Assembly (NCBI GenBank): GCA_021159805.1
Contig: JAGHDT010000110.1
Location: 1 to 9,402, forward strand
DNA: 9,402 nucleotides
Direction of reading: 5' to 3'
DNA from: Anaerolineae bacterium
GTDB taxonomy: Bacteria; Chloroflexota; Anaerolineae; B4-G1; SLSP01
The translations under genes were made by a program, and so were the position numbers. Of this stretch, positions 1 through 5,954 are shown piece by piece (the stretch's first letter is position 1; each line of letters begins with the position of its first letter). Under the pieces are notes generated by a model. The model did not search any database, had not been told where the DNA came from, and worked only from the letters and a program-made list of their open reading frames with translations.

Positions 1-39
1 ACTTACAGGGGCGCTTTTTCTACACTGCTCAGGCTTGCG

Positions 40-1401
40 TTACGAAATCTTGGGCAGCGTCTTCAAGGCTTCCTGAAGCTTTGCTTCCTCCAGCCTGTAA
101 TCCAGGAGAGCGTGCCGGTGATAGGCATCGTACGCTGCCAGGTCGAAGTGTCCGTGGCCGCTGGCGTTGAAGAGAATCACCTTTGCCTCGCCGGACTCCT
201 TGCAGGCCATCGCTTCGTCGTAGGTCGCCTTGACGGCGTGGGCCGTCTCGGGTGCTACGATGGTGCCCTCGCTGGCTGCGAAGCTGTGCGCCGCTTCTAG
301 GGCCTCAATCTGGTGGTAGGCGCGTGCTTCCGCGAACCCCTGATCCAGCAGCGCCGAGACCGTCGGAGCCATACCGTGGTAGCGCAGGCCGCCGGCGTGC
401 ACCGGGGCGGGGATGAAGCCGTGGCCCACTGTGTGCATCATCGTCACAGGACCTGTCTTGGCGGTGTCACCCCAGTCGTAGGCATACCTGCCGCGGGTCA
501 TACTCGGGCACGCGGTGGACTCCACGAAGAGAGCGCGCAGATTGGGCTTGTCACCGGTGAGTTTGTCCTTCATAAAGGGGTAGATCAATCCAGCGGCATT
601 GCTGCCGCCACCGGCGCAACCGATGACGATGTCGGGGTAATCGCCGGCCATCTCCATCTGTTTCCTCGCCTCCAGACCGATGATGGTCTGGTGTATCAGC
701 ACGAAGTTGACCACGCTGCCCAGAGCGTATTTGTAGCCGTCGTGCGTCATGGCGTACTCCAGCGCCTCACCGATAGCGATACCGAGGCTTCCCGGTGAGT
801 CCGGGTCTTGCTCCAGGATGGCGCGGCCGGCGTGGGTCTGAGTGCTGGGGCTCGCGACAACCTCGCCGCCCCACGTCTCCATCATGATGCGGCGATAGGG
901 CTTCTGCTGGTAGCTGATGGCGACCATGAAGACCTTGATCTTCAGCCCGAACATCTGGCCCGCCAAGCTCAGGGCGCTGCCCCACTGTCCGGCACCCGTC
1001 TCCGTAGCAAAACCCTCCAGGCCGTCCTGCTTGCCATAGTAGGCCTGCGCGACGGCGGTGTTGGGCTTGTGGCTGCCCGCGGCGCTGACACCCTCCCACT
1101 TGTAGTAGATCTTCGCTGGGGTGTCGAGTGCTTTCTCCCAGCGATGCGCACGGAACAAGGGCGACGGCCGCCAGAGCCGGTAGATCTCCTGTACTTCCTC
1201 GGGAATCTCGATGAACTGCTCCCGGCTGGCTTCTTGTTCGATACAGGCTGACGGGAAGACCGGCGCGAGATCCTCAGGGGTCATGATGTTGAGTGTGGCG
1301 GGGTGAAGATAGGGCGGCGGCGGGTTCTTCATGTCCGCGGTGACATTGTACCAATGCGTCGGCATGTCCTTCTCTTGCAGAAAGTACTTGTACTGTTTCA
1401 T
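40..1401 (-). CDS. trpB2: TrpB2-like tryptophan synthase beta chain (PLP enzyme)
   Basis: A 453-residue fold-type II PLP enzyme that joins indole to L-serine (or phosphoserine) to give L-tryptophan in the cytoplasm. Visible motifs are GSHKPN (109-114), whose K112 should bind PLP; TETGAGQWG (133-141), with the catalytic Glu at 134; the phosphate-binding loop GCAGGGSNAAG (261-271); and the C-terminal cofactor segment FNASGHGHFD (411-420). The long N-terminal extension with a proline run (27-30) and the QWG form of the ETGAGQ motif fit the TrpB2 class rather than TrpA-partnered TrpB1. TrpB2 proteins are often encoded away from trpA, and no trpA is present here. The ATG is preceded by AAGGAG about 9 bases upstream. 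The gene lies downstream of trpS and the ATPase but has a candidate promoter of its own. Whether it serves biosynthesis, indole salvage or serine deamination cannot be told from sequence. Confidence 0.93.
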   Translation of the reverse strand: MKQYKYFLQEKDMPTHWYNVTADMKNPPPPYLHPATLNIMTPEDLAPVFPSACIEQEASREQFIEIPEEVQEIYRLWRPSPLFRAHRWEKALDTPAKIYYKWEGVSAAGSHKPNTAVAQAYYGKQDGLEGFATETGAGQWGSALSLAGQMFGLKIKVFMVAISYQQKPYRRIMMETWGGEVVASPSTQTHAGRAILEQDPDSPGSLGIAIGEALEYAMTHDGYKYALGSVVNFVLIHQTIIGLEARKQMEMAGDYPDIVIGCAGGGSNAAGLIYPFMKDKLTGDKPNLRALFVESTACPSMTRGRYAYDWGDTAKTGPVTMMHTVGHGFIPAPVHAGGLRYHGMAPTVSALLDQGFAEARAYHQIEALEAAHSFAASEGTIVAPETAHAVKATYDEAMACKESGEAKVILFNASGHGHFDLAAYDAYHRHALLDYRLEEAKLQEALKTLPKIS

Positions 1402-1429
1402 CGTGGCGTCTCCTTGTTCTGAAATGGCT

Positions 1430-1456
1430 GGTATAAGAGTGATGCACCTTGGTCAA
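1430..1456 (-). promoter_or_regulatory. Candidate sigma70 promoter of trpB2
   Basis: Read on the minus strand, TTGACC (1451-1456) and TATACC (1430-1435) are separated by 15 bases. That is shorter than the ideal 17, so the promoter is probably weak. A start near 1423 would leave a leader of about 20 bases ending in the AAGGAG ribosome-binding site. Confidence 0.45.
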
Positions 1457-1498
1457 GATACACAGATGCGCGCTGGGCGTGGACTGGAACTGCGCGTG

Positions 1499-1524
1499 CG
1501 CTATGCGCGCGCGTTCGCATAGCG
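1499..1524. repeat. Inverted repeat spanning the ATPase stop codon
   Basis: CGCTATGCG (1499-1507) and CGCATAGCG (1516-1524) form a perfect 9-bp inverted repeat around an 8-base loop. The TAG stop of the ATPase gene (1501-1503) lies inside one arm. No U tract follows on the minus strand, so it is not a textbook intrinsic terminator. It could slow decay of, or partly terminate, the trpS-ATPase transcript. Confidence 0.5.
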
Positions 1525-2286
1525 AGCGTGGATCCCTTGATCGGCCGCTGCCAGCTGCCTGGTCGATATCGTCCGGTTCAAAGTCTTTGCTCGGTCTGCA
1601 AAGAAGCTCATATACACCTTGTAGTGCTCTGTCTCTTCGTAAGTTACCTCCTTGACGTGTGATCCGTCGAAGCTGTAGATCTGAGCCCCCGGCAGGGCAA
1701 GCAGGATGGGAGAATGGGTCGCGATGATGAACTGAACCTGCCGGCGAGCGGTCAATTCCTGGAGGATCTTCAGGAATCTGACCTCACTGGTCGGTGACAG
1801 GGCTGCCTCGGGCTCATCCAGGAAGTAGAGCCCCTTGCGATCATAGCGCCCGCTGAAATAGGCCAACATGCCCTCGCCATGCGATAGCGTATTGAGGATG
1901 TGGCCGCCGTGATACTTCAGCCGACCCGGATCGGAGATTGCGACATCATCGAGAAAGTCGGCCAAGTCGTGGAAGGTCTCGGCGCGAAAGAGCGAGCCCG
2001 GCACGGGTTCATCGGCCCAGACGACGTCGATGAAGTCCGCCAGCCGCGTCTCATATGGGTTCTGATGAGCAAGGTGCCGTCTAGGTTTATCCCAGCCATG
2101 GATGCCGGACTTCCGCGCGATCGCCTCGAGCAGGGTCGACTTCCCGGATCCGTTTTCGCCCACGAAGAATGTCACGGGGCGTTGGAACGTCAGGCTCGGT
2201 GTCGTCCTGAGAACCGGGACGTTGAACGGGTAGTATTTGTCGGTCGGGTAGTGACCGCTGAAGAATCTCACCTGGCTAATGTACAT
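1501..2286 (-). CDS. Stand-alone ABC/AAA-type ATPase (predicted ATPase, COG3910-like)
   Basis: A 261-residue single-domain soluble ATPase of unknown role. It has Walker A GENGSGKST (43-51), an ABC-like signature LSHGEGM (134-140), Walker B LYFLDEPE (153-160) with the catalytic Glu at 158, and an H-loop ATHSPI (189-194). There is no membrane segment and no long coiled coil, so it is neither a transporter subunit with a built-in permease nor an SMC arm protein. It resembles the small AAA_21/COG3910 ATPases, some of which are related to OLD and RecF heads, but no nuclease domain follows. It starts 60 bases after the trpS stop with no terminator between, so it is probably co-transcribed with trpS under the Trp T-box. 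The ATG has an AGGGAG site upstream. The family assignment is from memory; the substrate is unknown. Confidence 0.85.
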   Translation of the reverse strand: MYISQVRFFSGHYPTDKYYPFNVPVLRTTPSLTFQRPVTFFVGENGSGKSTLLEAIARKSGIHGWDKPRRHLAHQNPYETRLADFIDVVWADEPVPGSLFRAETFHDLADFLDDVAISDPGRLKYHGGHILNTLSHGEGMLAYFSGRYDRKGLYFLDEPEAALSPTSEVRFLKILQELTARRQVQFIIATHSPILLALPGAQIYSFDGSHVKEVTYEETEHYKVYMSFFADRAKTLNRTISTRQLAAADQGIHARYANARA

Positions 2287-2346
2287 GGTCTGCTCCCTGC
2301 TTCAGCTGCGGCATGCCTGGCTAGTCCTGATCAAAGGCGACGGCTG

Positions 2347-3420
2347 CTATCTGCCGCCCAGTAGGCGGAATGACTCGGCGCGTCCCTGGATGACCTTGCG
2401 CAACCGCGGCCCGGACATCCCCATAGCCTCATAGACCCTGCCCATGGTCTCTTCCGCCTCTGCCTGCATGCGACGCGTTCCTTCGATGAGGATCTCCTCG
2501 ACCATGCCCGGTTTGGAGGCAAAGGCAGCGCGGCGCTCGCGGATCGGCTCGAGGAACCTGTTGATGGCCCGGGACAGCTTGCGTTTCACCTCGACATCTC
2601 CCACGTTGCCGGTGCGATAACGCTCCTTCAGATCGTTGACCTCATCCACGTCGGGGTTGAAGGCATCGTGGTAGATGAAGACGGGGTTGCCGTCGACGCG
2701 ACCCGGGATATCGGCGCGGACTCTGTTTGGGTCCGTGTACATACTGCGCACCCTCTGCTCGACGGTCTTCTTGTCATCCGAGAGCAAGATCGCGTTCCCC
2801 AGGGATTTGCTCATCTTGGCCTGACCATCGGTGCCGATCAGGGTGGGCACCTCACCGATCATGACCTCAGGGAGCGGGAAGACTTCCTTCTCGTACAATC
2901 GGTTGAAGCGCCGGGCAATCTCGCGTGTGATCTCAACGTGGGCTTCGTTATCCTTACCAACTGGGACAAGGTGCGCACGCGGCAGCAGGATGTCGGCGGC
3001 CTGGAGCACGGGATAGCCGATCAGGCCAAAGGGCACGATTTCGTCGTTGATATTGGCCGCGCGGGCCATATCCTTGATGCTGGGCAGCCGGGACAGTCGC
3101 GGCAACGAGACCAGATCGCCGAAGATGAGGGTCAACTCGTATTCCTCGGGAATGGCTGATTGCAGGAAGATCACGCTCTTGTCCGGATCGATGCCCACCG
3201 CCAGGTAGTCCAGGACGACGTTGTAGATGTTTTCGTCGAGCTGATCCACGTATTGCTTTTCGGGCTTGGTGGTCAGCGTGTGTAGGTCTGCGATGATGAA
3301 GTAGCAGTCGTAGCTGTCCTGCAGCGCGACGCGGTTCTTCATACTGCCGACGTAATGACCCAGGTGGAGCTTCCCTGTGGGGCGGTCACCGGTGAGAATC
3401 CGCTTCTTCTGTTTGACCAT
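2347..3420 (-). CDS. trpS: Tryptophanyl-tRNA synthetase
   Basis: A 357-residue class Ic aminoacyl-tRNA synthetase that charges tRNA-Trp with tryptophan at the expense of ATP. The HIGH-type motif lies in GKLHLGHYVGS (16-26) and the second ATP-binding motif is an exact KMSKS (202-206). The conserved GYPVLQAADIL segment (135-145) lines the amino-acid pocket. The remainder (about 215-357) is the helical anticodon-recognition part. The length is close to bacterial TrpS (about 325-350). The ATG at 3420 is preceded by AGGAG at a good distance. The gene follows a T-box leader whose specifier codon is UGG, which independently confirms the Trp specificity. The 60-base gap to the downstream ATPase holds no terminator, so the two genes likely form one operon. 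Confidence 0.98.
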   Translation of the reverse strand: MVKQKKRILTGDRPTGKLHLGHYVGSMKNRVALQDSYDCYFIIADLHTLTTKPEKQYVDQLDENIYNVVLDYLAVGIDPDKSVIFLQSAIPEEYELTLIFGDLVSLPRLSRLPSIKDMARAANINDEIVPFGLIGYPVLQAADILLPRAHLVPVGKDNEAHVEITREIARRFNRLYEKEVFPLPEVMIGEVPTLIGTDGQAKMSKSLGNAILLSDDKKTVEQRVRSMYTDPNRVRADIPGRVDGNPVFIYHDAFNPDVDEVNDLKERYRTGNVGDVEVKRKLSRAINRFLEPIRERRAAFASKPGMVEEILIEGTRRMQAEAEETMGRVYEAMGMSGPRLRKVIQGRAESFRLLGGR

Positions 3421-3467
3421 ATTGATCTCCTGTTGATGCTAGCCAATGTGTGGTCTGCTTTGACCAT

Positions 3468-3505
3468 AGAAACACAGAACGCCCGTCCCCGATAAGGGAC
3501 GAGCG
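3468..3505 (-). terminator. Regulated intrinsic terminator of the trpS T-box
   Basis: On the minus-strand RNA, CGCUCGUCCC (3496-3505) pairs with GGGACGGGCG (3480-3489) across a six-base UUAUCG loop, giving a 10-bp stem with one G-U pair. A moderately U-rich run follows (3468-3479). It is mutually exclusive with the antiterminator because both use bases 3502-3506. Confidence 0.85.
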
Positions 3506-3543
3506 CTATTTTGCCCGTGGTGCCACCCTGGTTAGGCGCTTTC

Positions 3544-3584
3544 CTCAAAACAGAAAAAACGCGCTGCGATAGCGCGTCATTGAG
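3544..3584 (-). terminator. Terminator-shaped hairpin at the stem III position of the T-box leader
   Basis: ACGCGCT and AGCGCGT (3571-3577 with 3559-3565) form a 7-bp GC-rich stem with a 5-base loop, followed directly by six U residues (3554-3559), which is the form of an intrinsic terminator. An outer helix, CTCAA (3580-3584, minus sense) with TTGAG (3544-3548), encloses the stem and the U run, which instead suggests stem III of the T-box. Both readings are possible, and the placement just upstream of the antiterminator is as expected for stem III. Confidence 0.6.
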
Positions 3585-3826
3585 TTAAGCCAGCCTCACT
3601 TGTTTTCGGACACGACCGTTTACCCTACCCGGCGATGCCCTACACCTTGATAACGGTGGTGTCTCCGTCTCGTACTACTTGCGCAAGCCACCTACACTCA
3701 CGCTTTCGGCGAGCGGCTCCTGGGACCATTCAGTACTCGCGTCGGTGCCGGACTCTCACCTATCGCCGGCTCTCTGTGACCTCGCCAGAGCGCTTACTTT
3801 CCCCACTCTCAGCCTTTAGCATCTCT

Positions 3827-3855
3827 TTTATAACACATACCGATGAGAAAGTCAA
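3827..3855 (-). promoter_or_regulatory. Sigma70-type promoter of the trpS T-box transcript
   Basis: On the minus strand TTGACT (3850-3855) and TATAAA (3827-3832) are separated by exactly 17 bases. Transcription should start near 3820, which gives a leader of about 400 bases before the trpS ATG, a normal size for a T-box mRNA. Confidence 0.85.
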
Positions 3856-3860
3856 GACCC

Positions 3861-4158
3861 GAATTGGGCACGCGCCTGGCTTTCCCGATAGAGACGTCTC
3901 AGCGGACCCTAGGGTTCGGCGAACCTATGGAATCTGTGGCGTCTTTTCTGCGCAGACACAGGTGCGGTCGACAAGGGTGCAACCCGAAGAAGACGACCCA
4001 CCGGGTCGTCTCTACGAATCCGGGGTCTCGATCGGCGGCAGCTCGCCCCGACACTTCCGGACAGCAGGTTGTGGTTGTGCAGGTTTCCGTTTGGGGCCTG
4101 CCCTAGAAACGAGAAACACCTATTGGGTCAGGATTTTCGCGAAATTCTGGGAGTACCC
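3861..4158. other. Non-coding spacer with clustered inverted repeats
   Basis: About 300 bases between the divergent trpS and tRNA promoters. No open frame here has a credible start, ribosome-binding site or recognisable product. It contains two perfect 10-bp palindromes, GAGACGTCTC (3891-3900) and ACCCTAGGGT (3906-3915), an inverted repeat GGTTCG-G-CGAACC (3913-3925), and a 9-bp hairpin AGACGACCC/GGGTCGTCT (3991-4011). They could be protein-binding sites or part of a structured RNA. I recognise no known RNA family. Confidence 0.5.
3991..4011 (-). terminator. Possible terminator-like hairpin in the spacer
   Basis: A perfect 9-bp stem, AGACGACCC (3991-3999) with GGGTCGTCT (4003-4011), closes a 3-base loop. 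On the minus strand it runs into TCTTC, which is weakly U-rich; on the plus strand no U run follows. No gene is known to end here on either strand, so a terminator role is only a guess. Confidence 0.3.
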
Positions 4159-4187
4159 TTGTCAAGTAGACGGAGTTGCTGTATAAT
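4159..4187 (+). promoter_or_regulatory. Sigma70 promoter of the tRNA cluster
   Basis: TTGTCA (4159-4164) and a consensus TATAAT (4182-4187) are separated by 17 bases. The expected start near 4194 lies only about five bases before the mature 5' end of tRNA-Gly. Confidence 0.88.
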
Positions 4188-4198
4188 TTGTGTCACGT

Positions 4199-4270
<72 letters not shown>

Positions 4271-4273
4271 CTC

Positions 4274-4345
4274 GGCGACGTAGCCAAGTGGTAAGGCGAG
4301 GCTCTGCAAAAGCCTTATTCGTCGGTTCGAGTCCGACCGTCGCCT
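4274..4345 (+). tRNA. tRNA-Cys (anticodon GCA)
   Basis: A 72-base cloverleaf. The acceptor stem is GGCGACG (4274-4280) with CGTCGCC (4338-4344). The anticodon stem AGGCT/AGCCT (4299-4303, 4311-4315) holds the loop CTGCAAA with GCA at 4306-4308. The discriminator is U at 4345, as required for recognition by cysteinyl-tRNA synthetase. CCA is not encoded. It lies three bases after tRNA-Gly, so the two are surely on one transcript. Confidence 0.97.
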
Positions 4346-4371
4346 CTGGATTCAGCACCGAAGGCCAAAAC

Positions 4372-4393
4372 CGGGCATCCTCCAAGATGCCCG
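4372..4393 (+). terminator. Hairpin between tRNA-Cys and tRNA-Leu
   Basis: CGGGCATC (4372-4379) and GATGCCCG (4386-4393) form an 8-bp stem with a 6-base loop, followed by ATTGTCTT. It may be a partial terminator that lowers tRNA-Leu output, or a processing or stability element. The U tract is poor and I see no separate promoter for tRNA-Leu. Confidence 0.4.
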
Positions 4394-4418
4394 ATTGTCT
4401 TAGGGCTGCATGTTGTTT

Positions 4419-4502
4419 GGGGCGGTGGCGGAATTGGCAGACGCCGGGGACTTAAAATCCTCTGCTCGAAAGAGTGTGTGGGTTCGACCCCCACCCGCCC
4501 TA
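4419..4502 (+). tRNA. tRNA-Leu (anticodon UAA)
   Basis: An 84-base class II tRNA. The anticodon loop CTTAAAA (4451-4457) holds TAA at 4453-4455, which reads UUA and UUG. The long variable arm contains CTC-GAAA-GAG. The D arm GGCGGAATTGGCAGACGC is typical of Leu. The T arm is GTGGG (4478-4482) with CCCAC (4490-4494). The acceptor stem is GGGGCGG (4419-4425) with CCGCCCT (4495-4501), so the first pair is G1-U72 rather than the usual G-C. The discriminator is A at 4502, as expected for leucine. CCA is not encoded. Confidence 0.95.
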
Positions 4503-4509
4503 TATTGAC

Positions 4510-4544
4510 ACAATCCCCCTTCGAGGATCTCGAAGGGGGATTGT
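4510..4544. terminator. Strong hairpin between tRNA cluster and suf operon
   Basis: ACAATCCCCCTTCGAG (4510-4525) and its perfect reverse complement (4529-4544) form a 16-bp stem with a 3-base loop. It lies 8 bases after tRNA-Leu on the plus strand and about 30 bases after the sufD stop on the minus strand, so it can serve both convergent units. U tracts on both sides are weak, so it may act through stem strength or mark 3' ends for processing. Confidence 0.75.
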
Positions 4545-4572
4545 CTGCGCCTTGGCGTGGATTCTTATCTTT

Positions 4573-5946
4573 TTACCGCCAGAAGCGCTCTGCGATTTCC
4601 TCTTCCAGCCGGTCCCGCATATGGGCCAGTGGGACGCGCTCGATGATCGGGCGGATGAAGCCCTGGACGATCAAGCTTTCGGCGTCCGGTCTAGGCAACC
4701 CGCGTGCCTGCAGGTAGAAGAGCTCCTCGGGATCAATGCGCGATACGGTGGCCCCGTGGCCGCAGCGCACGTCATTGGCGATGATCTCCAGCCCCGGGAT
4801 TGCGCGGGCACGGGCATCGTCCAGCAGCAGGTTGTTGTTCTCCTGATACCCTTCGGTGCCACCGCCGGCCTCTGTTTCGATACGGATCATACCATAGAAG
4901 ACGGTCTGCGCGCGGTCACGCAGCACATTGCGGAATAGCAGATCGCTGTAGGTATTGGGCGCTTTGTGGTGCTGGTAGGTGCTCTGGTCCACGTGTTGGT
5001 GGTCGTAGGGGAAGCTGAAGCCTGCCATCGTCGACCGGGCTTGGGTCGCGTTTAGGTTTGTGCGCAGGAACTCTTTCGTCATCCCCCCGCCCATCGACCC
5101 GGTGACCCACACCATGTTGGCGTTCTGCGCTACCTGGGCTTCTTGAACTGACACTGAATACCGGTGATGGCCCCAATGCTGAAGGCTTATGTAGCGGACG
5201 CGGGCGCCGGCCTCGGCGTAGATTTCCACGATCTCAGCGTTGACCGCGCTCCGCAGGTCTTGCGACACTCGATCCTGGATGAGGGTGACACGACTCCCGG
5301 CTTCGGCGACCACCAATGTGTGATGCAGTCCGGTGCCGCCGTCCGCATCATAAGAGATCAGTGACTGGAAGGGTCGTGCAATGTTGACCCCGGCGGGGAC
5401 GTGGATGAACGTCCCTCCGTGCCATAGCGCGGCGTTGAGAGCCGTGAACTTGTTGAAATCCGGTCGCGTGGTCGTGCCCTTCATCCAGTAGCGGCGGATC
5501 AGATCCCCGTGTGTGCGCAAGGCTCTGTGTAGGTCCGCAAAGACTACGCCTTGATCGGCGATTTCGGGGCGCATTGTTGCGTGGGTGCGAGCGCCGTTGC
5601 AGTGCACCAATACGCCCGAGACGAGGTTGGCCGGCGCCAGCGTGTAGTTCCAGCACGGGGGAAGATTTTCTATGCCGTTCAGCTCCGTGCCGGAGAAGAC
5701 CACGCGCATATCGTCCAGCGGATAGCGAGACAGCTCCGTTCGTCGCCACGCCTCTTCGTCTTTGCGCGGGAACTCCATGGCTGCGTAGGTGGCCCACGCG
5801 TCGAGGCGTGCCTCTCGCATCCAGTCCGGCTCGTCATGGAGATCGGCGATCGCGCCGGCGGCTTCAGCTCCAACCGGAAGGGACAGGGCCTCCACAGTTG
5901 TCGTGGAGATCGACGGCATTGAAGTGGTGTTGTATCGTTCTGCCAT
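4573..5946 (-). CDS. sufD: Fe-S cluster assembly scaffold protein SufD
   Basis: A 457-residue protein of the SufBD family and partner of SufB in the SufBC2D scaffold that builds and delivers Fe-S clusters in the cytoplasm. The N-terminal helical part (about 30-85) includes the FPRKDEEAWRRT segment typical of SufD. The central and C-terminal part (about 110-400) is the right-handed beta-helix core. The conserved RCGHGAT motif (394-400) places H397 at the position of the E. coli SufD histidine implicated in cluster assembly. The C-terminal helices (about 405-457) follow, with the IDPEELFYLQARGL segment. The ATG lies 8 bases after the sufB TAG, and its AGGAG site overlaps that stop, so translation is probably coupled. 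It is the last gene of the operon. Confidence 0.96.
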   Translation of the reverse strand: MAERYNTTSMPSISTTTVEALSLPVGAEAAGAIADLHDEPDWMREARLDAWATYAAMEFPRKDEEAWRRTELSRYPLDDMRVVFSGTELNGIENLPPCWNYTLAPANLVSGVLVHCNGARTHATMRPEIADQGVVFADLHRALRTHGDLIRRYWMKGTTTRPDFNKFTALNAALWHGGTFIHVPAGVNIARPFQSLISYDADGGTGLHHTLVVAEAGSRVTLIQDRVSQDLRSAVNAEIVEIYAEAGARVRYISLQHWGHHRYSVSVQEAQVAQNANMVWVTGSMGGGMTKEFLRTNLNATQARSTMAGFSFPYDHQHVDQSTYQHHKAPNTYSDLLFRNVLRDRAQTVFYGMIRIETEAGGGTEGYQENNNLLLDDARARAIPGLEIIANDVRCGHGATVSRIDPEELFYLQARGLPRPDAESLIVQGFIRPIIERVPLAHMRDRLEEEIAERFWR

Positions 5947-5954
5947 AGTCTCTC

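Larger units (their letters stand above)
3468..3820 (-). ncRNA. T-box riboswitch leader of trpS (Trp, UGG specifier)
   Basis: The leader has the hallmarks of a T-box tRNA-sensing riboswitch. The distal stem I motif AGAGAGCCGG is followed by GGTGAGAGTCCGGC. The specifier loop reads GAA-UGG-UCC, with the UGG codon at 3726-3728 matching tryptophan. A stem III-like hairpin lies at 3544-3584, and the T-box sequence AGGGTGGCACCACGGG at 3514-3529. The antiterminator can form through AGCGC (3536-3540) pairing with GCGCT (3502-3506), which uses part of the terminator's 5' arm. Known mechanism: uncharged tRNA-Trp pairs with the specifier and, through its CCA end, with the T-box bulge, stabilising the antiterminator so that trpS is transcribed. 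Codon identity and downstream gene agree, so the call is firm. The exact 5' end is inferred from the promoter. Confidence 0.95.

Noticed and set aside
313..798. Plus-strand frame opposite trpB2
   Set aside because: It is a shadow of a strongly conserved gene on the other strand. Other long plus-strand frames opposite the ATPase, trpS, suf genes and YIP1-like gene were rejected for the same reason.
3635..4186. Plus-strand open frame of 183 codons
   Set aside because: It lies antisense to the T-box leader and the trpS promoter, has no ribosome-binding site, and has no recognisable protein features.
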